Below are positions 1 through 6,376 of a stretch of DNA of 14,713 nucleotides, piece by piece. A program made the position numbers and the translations under genes. Source of the DNA: CAZFBR01 sp035353495 [NCBI: uncultured bacterium] (GTDB lineage Bacteria; DAOPZR01); contig CAZFBR010000065.1 of assembly GCA_964517215.1 (NCBI GenBank), positions 1 through 14,713 of the forward strand, written 5' to 3'. Every line of letters begins with the position of its first letter. Position 1 is the first letter of the stretch. The notes below the pieces were generated by a model, which saw only the letters and a list, made by a program, of their open reading frames with translations, was not told the DNA's origin and searched no databases.

Positions 1-1918
1 GAATGTGCAGTCCGCCCAGCTCCTGCACGCCCTCGTTCAGCACAATATCGGTGCCGCGGCCCGCCATGTTGGTGGCAATGGTCATCGCCCCGCGCTGGCC
101 GGCGCGGGCGATAATCTCCGCCTCGCGCTCGTGATATTTGGCGTTGAGGATGTTATGCTGCACGTTGGTTTCACGCAGTTTCTTGCCCAGCAGCTCCGAC
201 ATCTCGATGGAGATGGTGCCCACCAGCACCGGCGCGCCGGTGGCGTGAATTTCCTTCACTCGCGCGACGATGGCGTTGACCTTTTCCCGGGCGCTGCGAT
301 AGATGGCGTCGTCGAGATCCCGGCGCACCATGGGCATGTTCGGCGGAATGATGGTCACGTCCAGCTTGTAGATCTCGCGAAATTCCACCGCCTCGGTGTC
401 CGCCGTGCCGGTCATGCCCGCCAGCTTGTCGTACATGCGGAAATAGTTCTGCAGGGTGATGGTGGCCAGGGTCTGGTTCTCGCTCTCGACCACCACCCGC
501 TCCTTGGCCTCCAGCGCCTGGTGCAGCCCGTCGGAAAAGCGCCGGCCGGGCATGAGCCGCCCGGTAAACTCATCGACGATCACCACCTTGCCGTCCTTGA
601 CGATATACTCGACGTCGCGCTGGTAGAGCTTGTGCGCCCGCAGCGCCTGGATATAATCGTGAATCCGGTCCATGTGCTGGGTGTCGTACAAGTTGGTCAG
701 GTGGAGCATCCCCTCGATGGTCCGGATGCCCTGGTCGGTAATATTGACCGTATGCTCCTTCTCGTCCACCTCGAAATCGTCGCCCGGCGCCAGCGCGCGG
801 GCGATGCGGTCGGCCTCGGTGTACCGCTCGGGATTGTCCTCCGACGGGCCGCTGATGATCAGCGGAGTGCGGGCCTCATCGACGAGAATGCTGTCCACTT
901 CGTCGACGATGGCGTAGCTGTAATTGGCGCGCTGCACACAGTAGTCGAGCGCCACCGCCATATTGTCGCGCAGATAGTCGAATCCGTATTCGTTGTTGGT
1001 GCCGTAGGTGAGGTCCGCATAATAGGCGTCGCGCCGGTGCACCTGTTCGGGGATCGCGACCGCCCCGGGCGCGGTCGCCTGCAGCCGGTAGCTCACCGCA
1101 TGCTGCAGCACCCCGACCGACAGGCCGAGGAAGGCGTGGATCTGGCCCATCCACATGGCGTCACGCCGGGCCAGGTAGTCGTTGACCGTCACCAGATGCA
1201 CCCCGTTTCCGGTCAGCGCATTGAGGAAGGCGGGAAGCACGGCGACCAGGGTCTTGCCCTCGCCCGTTTTCATCTCGGCGATGCGTCCCTGATGCAGCAC
1301 GGTGCCGCCGATGACCTGGACATCAAAGTGGCGCATGTTGACCACCCGCTGCGCCGCCGCCCGCGCCAGGGCGAACGCCTCGGGCAGGAAGAGGGCCAGC
1401 GGGTCTTCCCGGTCGCCTTCCGCATGCCCCAGATCGAGCAGCAGCTGGCGGAACGACGCGTCATCGAGCTGGTCCGCACCCGACCACGCCGCGGCGCGCG
1501 GGACAAAGTCGTCCGCCGCCCTGGCAATGCGGTCCTCGCGGAACGACCCCAGCAGCACCGCCGAGAATGCATCCTCCTTGAACGCCGCCGCATAGGCCTG
1601 CTGCTGCTGCCGCAGGCGGTCCGCCAGCCAGCGCGCGCCCGCCGCCGCCGCATCCGGCCGCCGCCATTCCGCCAGCGCCGCCGCCCGTTCGGCGGTCAGC
1701 TGCTCCGCGTACGCGCGGGCATTGAATTCCGCCGGTGCCGCCAGCGCGCGGCCGATGGCCGCCCGCAGGTTGGCCGTGCGCTGCAGCAGCTCAGCGTCCG
1801 GCCGCACCGTCAGCAGCGGTTCCAGCGCATTGGTCAGTTCAGCATACGGCTGCAGCCGCTTGATGTCGCGCTCGGTTTTGCTGCCAAACACCTTTACCAG
1901 CCACTGCATCAGTCCCAT
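1..1918 (-). CDS. secA: SecA preprotein translocase ATPase, N-terminal ~639 residues (cut by window start)
   Basis: SecA is the cytoplasmic ATPase that drives unfolded preproteins through the SecYEG channel. Seen here: the family N-terminus (FGSKTERD), [14 protein letters not shown], Walker A MKTGEGKT at residues 216-223, [26 protein letters not shown], Walker B DEVD at 339-342 followed by [20 protein letters not shown], and [10 protein letters not shown] just before the window edge. The rest, including the C-terminal part, lies outside. Odd: Walker A sits about 115 residues later than in E. coli SecA (about residue 102), because an Ala/Arg/Gln-rich stretch at about residues 60-175 is inserted between the N-terminal helix and the LPEAFA segment; a second insert of roughly 13 residues precedes the YGTNNEYG block. 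Start ATG at 1918 is preceded by a purine-rich GGGATAGGA and lies 9 bases after the TPR gene stop, so it is probably the last gene of that operon. Confidence 0.97.
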   Translation of the reverse strand, partial: MGLMQWLVKVFGSKTERDIKRLQPYAELTNALEPLLTVRPDAELLQRTANLRAAIGRALAAPAEFNARAYAEQLTAERAAALAEWRRPDAAAAGARWLADRLRQQQQAYAAAFKEDAFSAVLLGSFREDRIARAADDFVPRAAAWSGADQLDDASFRQLLLDLGHAEGDREDPLALFLPEAFALARAAAQRVVNMRHFDVQVIGGTVLHQGRIAEMKTGEGKTLVAVLPAFLNALTGNGVHLVTVNDYLARRDAMWMGQIHAFLGLSVGVLQHAVSYRLQATAPGAVAIPEQVHRRDAYYADLTYGTNNEYGFDYLRDNMAVALDYCVQRANYSYAIVDEVDSILVDEARTPLIISGPSEDNPERYTEADRIARALAPGDDFEVDEKEHTVNITDQGIRTIEGMLHLTNLYDTQHMDRIHDYIQALRAHKLYQRDVEYIVKDGKVVIVDEFTGRLMPGRRFSDGLHQALEAKERVVVESENQTLATITLQNYFRMYDKLAGMTGTADTEAVEFREIYKLDVTIIPPNMPMVRRDLDDAIYRSAREKVNAIVARVKEIHATGAPVLVGTISIEMSELLGKKLRETNVQHNILNAKYHEREAEIIARAGQRGAMTIATNMAGRGTDIVLNEGVQELGGLHI

Positions 1919-1927
1919 GATCGCATC

Positions 1928-3295
1928 CTATCCCTGTCCGGGCGGCGTGCCGCGCATATGCTGCTCGCGCAGCAGGCGCACCAGCCGCACCCGGTCAATC
2001 AGTTCCACCCGCAGCGCCAGCGATTCGCGGATGGCGCCCGACGTGTACTGGGTCGGGGCGACAAAAAAACCGCGATGGGCGCGTTCTTCCAGCACCTGCC
2101 GGTGCAGTTCGCGCAGCGGCAGTTCCGCGATGGTATGGGTCCAGCGGCGGAAATTGAATACCGCCTTCTCCGTGTAAGTGTCCCGCACCCGCTCGGCGCT
2201 GACGTCCAGCGCCTCAAACGAGTGCGGCTGCGCCCGCACCACGCGGAAACCCAGCATCTCCACAATCTCCGTCGCCGCCTGCGCGTATTCCCCGAGGTGC
2301 AGGGTGTTGAAATACGCCAGCACGTCATCGTCGTTCAGCGCCGACAAATCATCGACGAGAAATTCGCGCACCCCGGGCAGGTCCGGCCGCACCGCGTACA
2401 CCTCGCGCATGCAGGTGCGCGCCTTGGCGCGCTCGCCCATGCGGTCGTACCCGAAGGCCAGCTCATGCTTGATCGCCGCCTGCTCCTGCCGGTCGGAGAA
2501 TTTCAGCACCGCCTCTTCGAGCAGGCGCACGCCGCGCAGCGGCTCATTGAGCTGCCGCCAGGCGCGGGCCAGCAGGGCGTACGGCTCGGCCGCCCGGTCG
2601 CCCGCCTCCTTCACCGCCGCCTGCAGCAGTTCAACCGCCCCTTTAGCATCCCCCTCGGCAAGCAGCAACCCGCCCAGTGCGGACAGCCCCTGCGCATGGT
2701 TGCGCCGCAGTTCCACCAGCCGCCGCAGGACCGGTTTGGCCTCCGCCGGCCGCTGCAGTGCCAGCAGCGCCTCCGCCTGCCGCCACAGTCCCTCGTCGAA
2801 ATTCGCGCGCTCGCGCACCACCAGGGCAAAATCATCGAGCGCCGGCGCCCACTGCTTGAGCTCGCGCCGGAGCAGCCCGCGCTCGAAAACATAGTCGACT
2901 TTGGCCGGCGCCACGGCGATCAGCGTGTCGTATTCCCGCAAAGCCGCGGGATAATCATGCAGCTGCGCGCAGGTGCGCGCCAGCAGCCGCCGCACCTCGA
3001 TCGTCGACGGTTGTTCCGTCAGCACCTGCCGGGCAAGGAATTCCAGCACCGCACGCGCCTCGGCCAGCCGGGTGCGTTCATGCAGCAGTTCGGCATAGCG
3101 CCAGGCACCGGGCAGATGGTCGGGATAATCGTGGTGCAACTTCGTCAGCCGGGCCAGCGCCTCGGGGATGTTGCCCTGGGTCCGGCACTGCTGCGCGCCG
3201 TCATACAGCCATTTGGGCCGCAGCGAAAAATACCAGAACGGCAGCCCGATCGCCAGCGCAAAGAGCGCGGTAAAGGCAAGGATCCAGAGCAGCAT
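1928..3295 (-). CDS. Membrane-anchored TPR protein with C-terminal Mrr/restriction-endonuclease-like domain
   Basis: 455 residues. Residues about 2-23 form one hydrophobic N-terminal helix, predicted to anchor the protein with its bulk on one side of the membrane. Residues about 35-320 are helical repeats of TPR type (e.g. PAALREYDTLIAVAP, GAVELLQAAVKEAGD, ARTCMREVYAVRPD), suggesting a protein-binding scaffold. The last ~125 residues read like an Mrr-family nuclease fold: ATEIVEMLGFRVV, a conserved Asp in EALDVSAE, then VFNFRRW where active relatives have a QxK core, and FFVAPTQYTSGAIRES..VELIDRVRLVRLL as in Mrr. The catalytic Lys appears replaced by Arg, so the domain may be inactive. Start: ATG 3295 overlaps the upstream stop as TGATG, which implies translational coupling; a TTG one codon upstream is less likely. 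It lies between ogt and secA, and a role in secretion is only inferred from position. Confidence 0.8.
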   Translation of the reverse strand: MLLWILAFTALFALAIGLPFWYFSLRPKWLYDGAQQCRTQGNIPEALARLTKLHHDYPDHLPGAWRYAELLHERTRLAEARAVLEFLARQVLTEQPSTIEVRRLLARTCAQLHDYPAALREYDTLIAVAPAKVDYVFERGLLRRELKQWAPALDDFALVVRERANFDEGLWRQAEALLALQRPAEAKPVLRRLVELRRNHAQGLSALGGLLLAEGDAKGAVELLQAAVKEAGDRAAEPYALLARAWRQLNEPLRGVRLLEEAVLKFSDRQEQAAIKHELAFGYDRMGERAKARTCMREVYAVRPDLPGVREFLVDDLSALNDDDVLAYFNTLHLGEYAQAATEIVEMLGFRVVRAQPHSFEALDVSAERVRDTYTEKAVFNFRRWTHTIAELPLRELHRQVLEERAHRGFFVAPTQYTSGAIRESLALRVELIDRVRLVRLLREQHMRGTPPGQG

Positions 3296-3777
3296 CAACG
3301 CCGGCTCCGCGGCCGGCGCACCGCCGGCCGGACCGCACCCTCAAGAGCCAGCAGCCGCCGTTTGCGCGCCAGCCCCGCGGAGAACCCGCCCCAGCCGCCG
3401 GCCGCCAGCACCCGATGGCAGGGAATGAACAGCGGCACGGGATTGCATCCCAGCGCCTGACCAGCCGCCCGCGCCCCGCCCGGTTTTCCGGCGGCAGCAG
3501 CCAGTTCCTGATAGGTGGCGGTCTGCCCGAACCGCAGGCGGCGGGTGTGAATCAGGATCTCCTGGGCAAACGGAGAAAGCGTCGTCAGGTCGACCGGCAC
3601 CTGCCGCAGCAGCGCGTCACCGCCGCCGGTCAGGTAGGCCAGCACCGCCTCATCCCACGGGCCCGGTACCGCCGCAGCCGGCCGGCGCCGTTCCCAGCCC
3701 GCCGCGGTCACCACCCCGCCCAGCGTACGATAGACGAAGTACTCCGCGCCCTGCCGCAGCGCATGCACCCGTTCCAT
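3295..3777 (-). CDS. ogt: Methylated-DNA--protein-cysteine methyltransferase (Ogt/MGMT type)
   Basis: Suicide repair enzyme that moves the alkyl group from O6-alkylguanine (or O4-alkylthymine) in DNA to its own cysteine. 160 residues, the usual size of a single-domain bacterial Ogt. The C-terminal DNA-binding/active-site domain is clear: LSPFAQEIL...RFGQTATYQELAAAAGKP (helix-turn-helix), then ARAAGQALGCNPVPLFIPCHRV with the acceptor Cys at residue 120, then GGWGGFSAGLARKRRLLALE. The N-terminal half is weaker, as is normal for the family. The last ~11 residues are a basic Arg-rich tail (RPAVRRPRSRR). The gene is first in a group with the TPR protein and secA; its stop overlaps the next ATG. 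The -10 box of a good sigma-70 promoter ends 9 bases before the ATG, so the mRNA would have almost no leader, and no Shine-Dalgarno sequence is seen. Confidence 0.95.
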   Translation of the reverse strand: MERVHALRQGAEYFVYRTLGGVVTAAGWERRRPAAAVPGPWDEAVLAYLTGGGDALLRQVPVDLTTLSPFAQEILIHTRRLRFGQTATYQELAAAAGKPGGARAAGQALGCNPVPLFIPCHRVLAAGGWGGFSAGLARKRRLLALEGAVRPAVRRPRSRR

Positions 3778-3786
3778 GATGGCACC

Positions 3787-3815
3787 ATGGTATCAGACCC
3801 CGTCGGCAGCGTCAA
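3787..3815 (-). promoter_or_regulatory. Sigma-70-like promoter upstream of ogt-TPR-secA
   Basis: On the minus strand: TTGACG (3815-3810), a 17-base spacer (3809-3793), then TACCAT (3792-3787) preceded by TGA, an extended -10. The predicted start point is near 3780, about 3 bases before the ogt ATG at 3777. This implies leaderless or nearly leaderless translation of ogt. Pattern match only; no transcript data. Confidence 0.55.
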
Positions 3816-3914
3816 TCAAATTCCGAAATATCATCCCGACGGACCGGCGACGGCAGCGGGACGGCATGGTGCGCAACGGCACGCTGCCGTACCTGCAGTC
3901 CGGACCTCCGGCCC

Positions 3915-3975
3915 AACAACCGGCACAACTGCATTCCGGAATGCGGCACGAGCGCCGTCAACCTATCCGGTTGTT
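3915..3975. repeat. Composite inverted repeat in the ogt upstream region
   Basis: Perfect 9-base arms AACAACCGG (3915-3923) and CCGGTTGTT (3967-3975) enclose a perfect 14-base palindrome GCATTCCGGAATGC (3931-3944). Just to the left, CCGGACCTCCGG at about 3901-3912 is a further short inverted repeat. No U-tract follows on either strand, so a simple terminator is unlikely. The rest of the 3816-4032 interval holds no gene I can support. Confidence 0.5.
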
Positions 3976-4007
3976 CGTTTCATGAATATCGTTACCGTTG
4001 CAGACAG

Positions 4008-4034
4008 AAAGTGGAATTGAATGGGCTCTCGAGG
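4008..4034 (-). repeat. Right half of a terminator-like sequence at the distal end of the cassette array (copy 1 of a 27-bp direct repeat)
   Basis: Matches 6857-6883 at 24 of 27 positions, sharing GGGCTCTCGAGG. At 6862-6898 this sequence is the loop plus distal arm of a perfect terminator hairpin followed by a T-run. Here only the loop and distal arm (CCCATTCAATTCC, then ACTTTCTG on the minus strand) are present. The expected proximal arm is absent, and the last attC site stands in its place. The two copies bracket the cassette array. Confidence 0.6.
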
Positions 4035-4097
4035 TTCACGATTAGCGCTCTGCGTTGAGCCGCGCCAGCGGCGAAGCGCAGAAGCGCGAAGTTAACC
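4033..4097 (-). repeat. attC recombination site, cassette 4 (distal, variant R' box)
   Basis: 65 bp, minus-strand order: R'' GGTTAAC, spacer TTC, L'' GCGCT-T-CTGCG, CTTC, stem GCCGC, loop TGGC, GCGGC, TCAA, L' CGCAG-AGCGC, spacer TAATC, R' GTGAACC. L''/L' pair perfectly apart from one extrahelical base (T), and CTTC/TCAA form the unpaired central spacer. The R' core is GTG instead of the GTT found in the other three, so the crossover point at the array end is altered. Confidence 0.88.
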
Positions 4098-4129
4098 TGT
4101 TGTTCGGTATTCCTAAATATGCTCCGTGC

Positions 4130-4546
4130 TCATTGATATTCATTTACGATTCGATGTGCTCCTATATTCCATTGTCCGCCGTTTCGGGTCATATACCAAT
4201 CAGTCTGACGTCCCCAATGGGTTGTTGTAACAATCGCCGTATCCATCGACATTGACCGAATTTTGATATCAACGGTCGGCCTTCTTTGTGTAATCGCGGC
4301 ACGATACATTTCTCGATTTGCTTTTTCCAATCCGCCATCGTTGACCTGCCACGCTTGCTCAACAGAATATTGTGGATGGATAATTGACATCTGTGGATCC
4401 AAGTATGCAATAATCGTCCCATTACTTAAGCTATTCTCAGTTATCAAGTTTCTTGCGAGAGTAGCAAGCATTACTTCCTTGTAATGAAATAGGCATCCAG
4501 GCGCGAGCAATGATATCAAGAGGACATATACATGTACTCGTTTCAT
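4130..4546 (-). CDS. Cassette 4 gene: predicted small lipoprotein of unknown function
   Basis: 138 residues. The N-terminus MKRVHVYVLLISLLAPGC is a short basic and hydrophobic signal ending in a lipobox-like LAPGC with Cys18, suggesting export and lipidation. The mature part is mixed alpha/beta; the end (MDTAIVTTTHWGRQTDWYMT, then NGGQWNI) has the look of a strand pair as in NTF2/SnoaL-like folds, but this is an impression and I do not recognise the family. Start ATG 4546 has GGAG five bases upstream and lies 18 bases inside the cassette. An out-of-frame ATG-ATA-TGA overlaps the start. The attC R'' box lies 32 bases after the stop. As a cassette gene it should be transcribed from an upstream promoter through cassettes 1-3. 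AT-richer than the chromosomal genes on either side. Confidence 0.75.
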   Translation of the reverse strand: MKRVHVYVLLISLLAPGCLFHYKEVMLATLARNLITENSLSNGTIIAYLDPQMSIIHPQYSVEQAWQVNDGGLEKANREMYRAAITQRRPTVDIKIRSMSMDTAIVTTTHWGRQTDWYMTRNGGQWNIGAHRIVNEYQ

Positions 4547-4558
4547 ATCATCTCCACA

Positions 4559-4623
4559 GGTTAACGATTAGCGCTCTGCGTTGAGCCGCGTTAGCGGCGA
4601 AGCGCAGGAGCGCGAAGTTAGGG
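4559..4623 (-). repeat. attC recombination site, cassette 3
   Basis: 65 bp. R'' CCCTAAC, L'' GCGCT-C-CTGCG (extrahelical C), central stem GCCGC-TAAC-GCGGC, L' CGCAG-AGCGC, R' GTTAACC. The TAA inside R'' supplies the stop codon of the cassette 3 gene. It differs from the neighbouring attC sites at only a few positions outside the R boxes. Confidence 0.92.
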
Positions 4624-4941
4624 CGCCGTTTGTATAATTTCAAGGATCCGTTTCGCTTTTTCTCGAATCAGTGCCCATTCTGGTTTAGTTTTGAGTGCCG
4701 TATCGGTCCAGAGTTCATTTTTATCCTGGCCGCTCATTGATTCAAGTAGTTGATCCAATTCAGTTATCATTGGTTCCGCCTCCGGCGGAACATCTGCGAC
4801 AACAACACGCCAAGCATCATTGAAATCAAGAGCGAGTTCGTCAGCCTTGCAGCATCCATCTGGCAGCGATGCGAGTTGCCCTTCGGCTGATAAGGACAAC
4901 CGATGAACTGATGCAATCAATTCTTTCATCATCTCATTCAT
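4618..4941 (-). CDS. Cassette 3 gene: 107-aa acidic protein of unknown function
   Basis: 107 residues, predicted cytoplasmic (no signal or membrane segment), mostly helical and acidic, with a CysCys pair at 30-31 and a C-terminal amphipathic helix (PEWALIREKAKRILEII). I do not recognise the family. The ATG at 4941 lies only 6 bases after the GTTAGGG recombination core, so AGGG of the core is the only Shine-Dalgarno-like stretch available. An internal start at Met4 or Met5 (4932 or 4929) is also possible. The stop TAA lies inside the R'' box of its attC, so the whole cassette is almost nothing but gene plus recombination site, typical of compact integron cassettes. Confidence 0.75.
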   Translation of the reverse strand: MNEMMKELIASVHRLSLSAEGQLASLPDGCCKADELALDFNDAWRVVVADVPPEAEPMITELDQLLESMSGQDKNELWTDTALKTKPEWALIREKAKRILEIIQTAP

Positions 4942-4947
4942 CTAGTG

Positions 4948-5012
4948 CCCTAACGATCAGCGCTCTGCGTTGAGCCGCGCTAGCGGCGAAGCGCAGGAAC
5001 GCGAAGTTGTGC
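4948..5012 (-). repeat. attC recombination site, cassette 2
   Basis: 65 bp. R'' GCACAAC, L'' GCGTT-C-CTGCG (one G.T wobble with L'), central stem GCCGC-TAGC-GCGGC, L' CGCAG-AGCGC, spacer TGATC, R' GTTAGGG. Same architecture as the other three; the extrahelical base is C. Confidence 0.92.
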
Positions 5013-5013
5013 G

Positions 5014-5472
5014 TCAACTGAAGTTAATTGTACCATACGCGAACCCCAAAACCGTAACGATAATCGCCCAGACCGCAAACACGCCCGCCGACCAAAGCGC
5101 TATACGGCTATTGCGAAACGCCACAGACCGCCAGGCAGCAAGGAAAGTCAATGTAAGAAACCCGAGACCTACCGCCAAACGGCCTTCGCAATGTCGAAAG
5201 CATTGGAACATCGAAAATTGGCGCCAAGCGAAAATTATGCCCGTAAAATAGGTTAGTGCGAACAGCACGAAATATATCGGTTTTCCCCAGTCAACCGGGA
5301 GTTTTACAGCAGCGATCGCCTGAAGAAAGAAAACTGCGCAGAAAAACGGGACCATCCAGTGATGGTGTATCTCGAAAATGAAATACGGGCTGACTGTTCC
5401 GAAAACAATGATATTGATCAGGGCTACTGCCGCCGCTATCAGAATTTCTTTTCTGACTCCGAGTAGTTTCAT
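5014..5472 (-). CDS. Cassette 2 gene: small polytopic membrane protein of unknown function
   Basis: 152 residues with five predicted membrane helices at about 10-33, 40-57, 65-83, 98-114 and 124-146. The first loop carries a His-rich EIHHHWM (residues 34-40), and loop 3 has two cysteines (CFRHC, 91-95); metal binding is conceivable but unproven. No family recognised. Start ATG 5472 (MKLLGVRKE) follows a basic, weak leader: GGAT 10-13 bases upstream is the only ribosome-binding-like stretch, and a short out-of-frame ATG-AGA-TTA-TGA overlaps the start codon. The stop TGA is one base from the R'' box of its attC. It has no promoter of its own that I can see and depends on read-through from upstream. 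Confidence 0.78.
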   Translation of the reverse strand: MKLLGVRKEILIAAAVALINIIVFGTVSPYFIFEIHHHWMVPFFCAVFFLQAIAAVKLPVDWGKPIYFVLFALTYFTGIIFAWRQFSMFQCFRHCEGRLAVGLGFLTLTFLAAWRSVAFRNSRIALWSAGVFAVWAIIVTVLGFAYGTINFS

Positions 5473-5488
5473 AATCTCATTTTATCCA

Positions 5489-5554
5489 GCACAACGATTA
5501 GCGCTCTGCGTTGAAGCCGCGCCAGCGGCGAAGCGCAGCAGCGCGAAGTTGGCC
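5489..5554 (-). repeat. attC recombination site, cassette 1
   Basis: 66 bp, one base longer than the other three because of an extra base in the unpaired central spacer (TTCAA instead of TCAA). R'' GGCCAAC, L'' GCGCT-G-CTGCG (extrahelical G), central stem GCCGC-TGGC-GCGGC, L' CGCAG-AGCGC, R' GTTGTGC. Confidence 0.92.
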
Positions 5555-5556
5555 GG

Positions 5557-6339
5557 TTACTCTCGATATGGTTCAATTCGTTTCACTCCTGCATGTTGAA
5601 ATACAGTAAATCTGTAAAGGGGTGTTTGCGGATTACCTGACCGGGAATACAGAAATCCCGATAGCGAATAGTCCCTCACGGTTTCAAAAACTGGCGTCAA
5701 TCTGGCGTCTCCACCAATATTCGGAGGAAAGAATGTCAGCATCTTGTCAAAAGAAGCGATAATAGTTTGGGTTCCCAAATGCACATCATACGCACAAATG
5801 TTTGGGTAATTGGATATCGCCGGTGGATACAAATATCCCAAATCATTAAGAAGGTCGGGCGATGGCACATCCTGAAAGAAATATATTGTGTCATTTCCTT
5901 CTGCATAGGTCGGACAATACCCCGGCCCATAAGAGGCTAACGTGTCCCCGGCGGCGTCATAAGAAACAATCAATGGGGTCATAGTCTCGGATTCAACCCA
6001 AGTTTCAAGTGCAAATTGGCTGCCGTCTCTTGCCCACGCATATATTTCAGAGCCAGGCAATATAACATCCGGAGTTGTATCTGGCGGCAGCTTATGAAGG
6101 ATAGCGTAATGTGGAGCACCGCAATTGTATTCTGTTTCAGTGATGCCTATAGCAATAATGACAGCGTGACCAGTTGGGTCTAATACGACTTTTCGAAACA
6201 GTTCGCGCTCATTTGCGTATGGGTTAGAGGCATTTGGGGATGCTACTTGAGCCGTATCCGCTGCTGAGGGAGTGATTTTACCGATAATAAAGCCGCCGGC
6301 AATCGCAGACAAAATCGCAATCACCCATAATCGTTTCAT
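5557..6339 (-). CDS. Cassette 1 gene: exported protein of unknown function, possibly beta-rich
   Basis: 260 residues. N-terminus MKRLWVIAILSAIAGGFIIG is a signal peptide or anchor; SPSAA-D-like sequence near residue 27 could be a cleavage site. The remainder is rich in short strands, Tyr, Pro and Asp, with motifs such as IYAWARDGSQFALETW that resemble blades of TolB/WD40-type propellers; this is suggestive only. Three mature cysteines (NCGAPH, YGPGYCPTY, YPNICAYD) could form disulfides outside the cytoplasm. No family recognised. First cassette of the array, so closest to the upstream promoter. The ATG 6339 has AGGG nine bases upstream, and a five-codon out-of-frame ORF ends on the start codon. 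The stop TAA is two bases from the R'' box. Confidence 0.78.
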   Translation of the reverse strand: MKRLWVIAILSAIAGGFIIGKITPSAADTAQVASPNASNPYANERELFRKVVLDPTGHAVIIAIGITETEYNCGAPHYAILHKLPPDTTPDVILPGSEIYAWARDGSQFALETWVESETMTPLIVSYDAAGDTLASYGPGYCPTYAEGNDTIYFFQDVPSPDLLNDLGYLYPPAISNYPNICAYDVHLGTQTIIASFDKMLTFFPPNIGGDARLTPVFETVRDYSLSGFLYSRSGNPQTPLYRFTVFQHAGVKRIEPYRE

Positions 6340-6376
6340 TCGTTTTCCCTCATGCTTTGTATCATCATCGCCGTAT

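Noticed and set aside
5-3460. A 1151-codon open frame on the plus strand
   Set aside because: It lies antisense to secA, the TPR gene and ogt, all clearly real by motif; long antisense frames are expected in GC-rich coding DNA.
4055-5251. Two plus-strand ORFs (4055-4255, 4970-5251) starting with the same peptide MSRASGEAQ
   Set aside because: The shared start is only the attC repeat read antisense; the rest opposes the cassette genes.
4033-5554. CRISPR array
   Set aside because: The repeats are 65 bp, structured as attC, and separated by 385-540 bp units with genes, not by short spacers.
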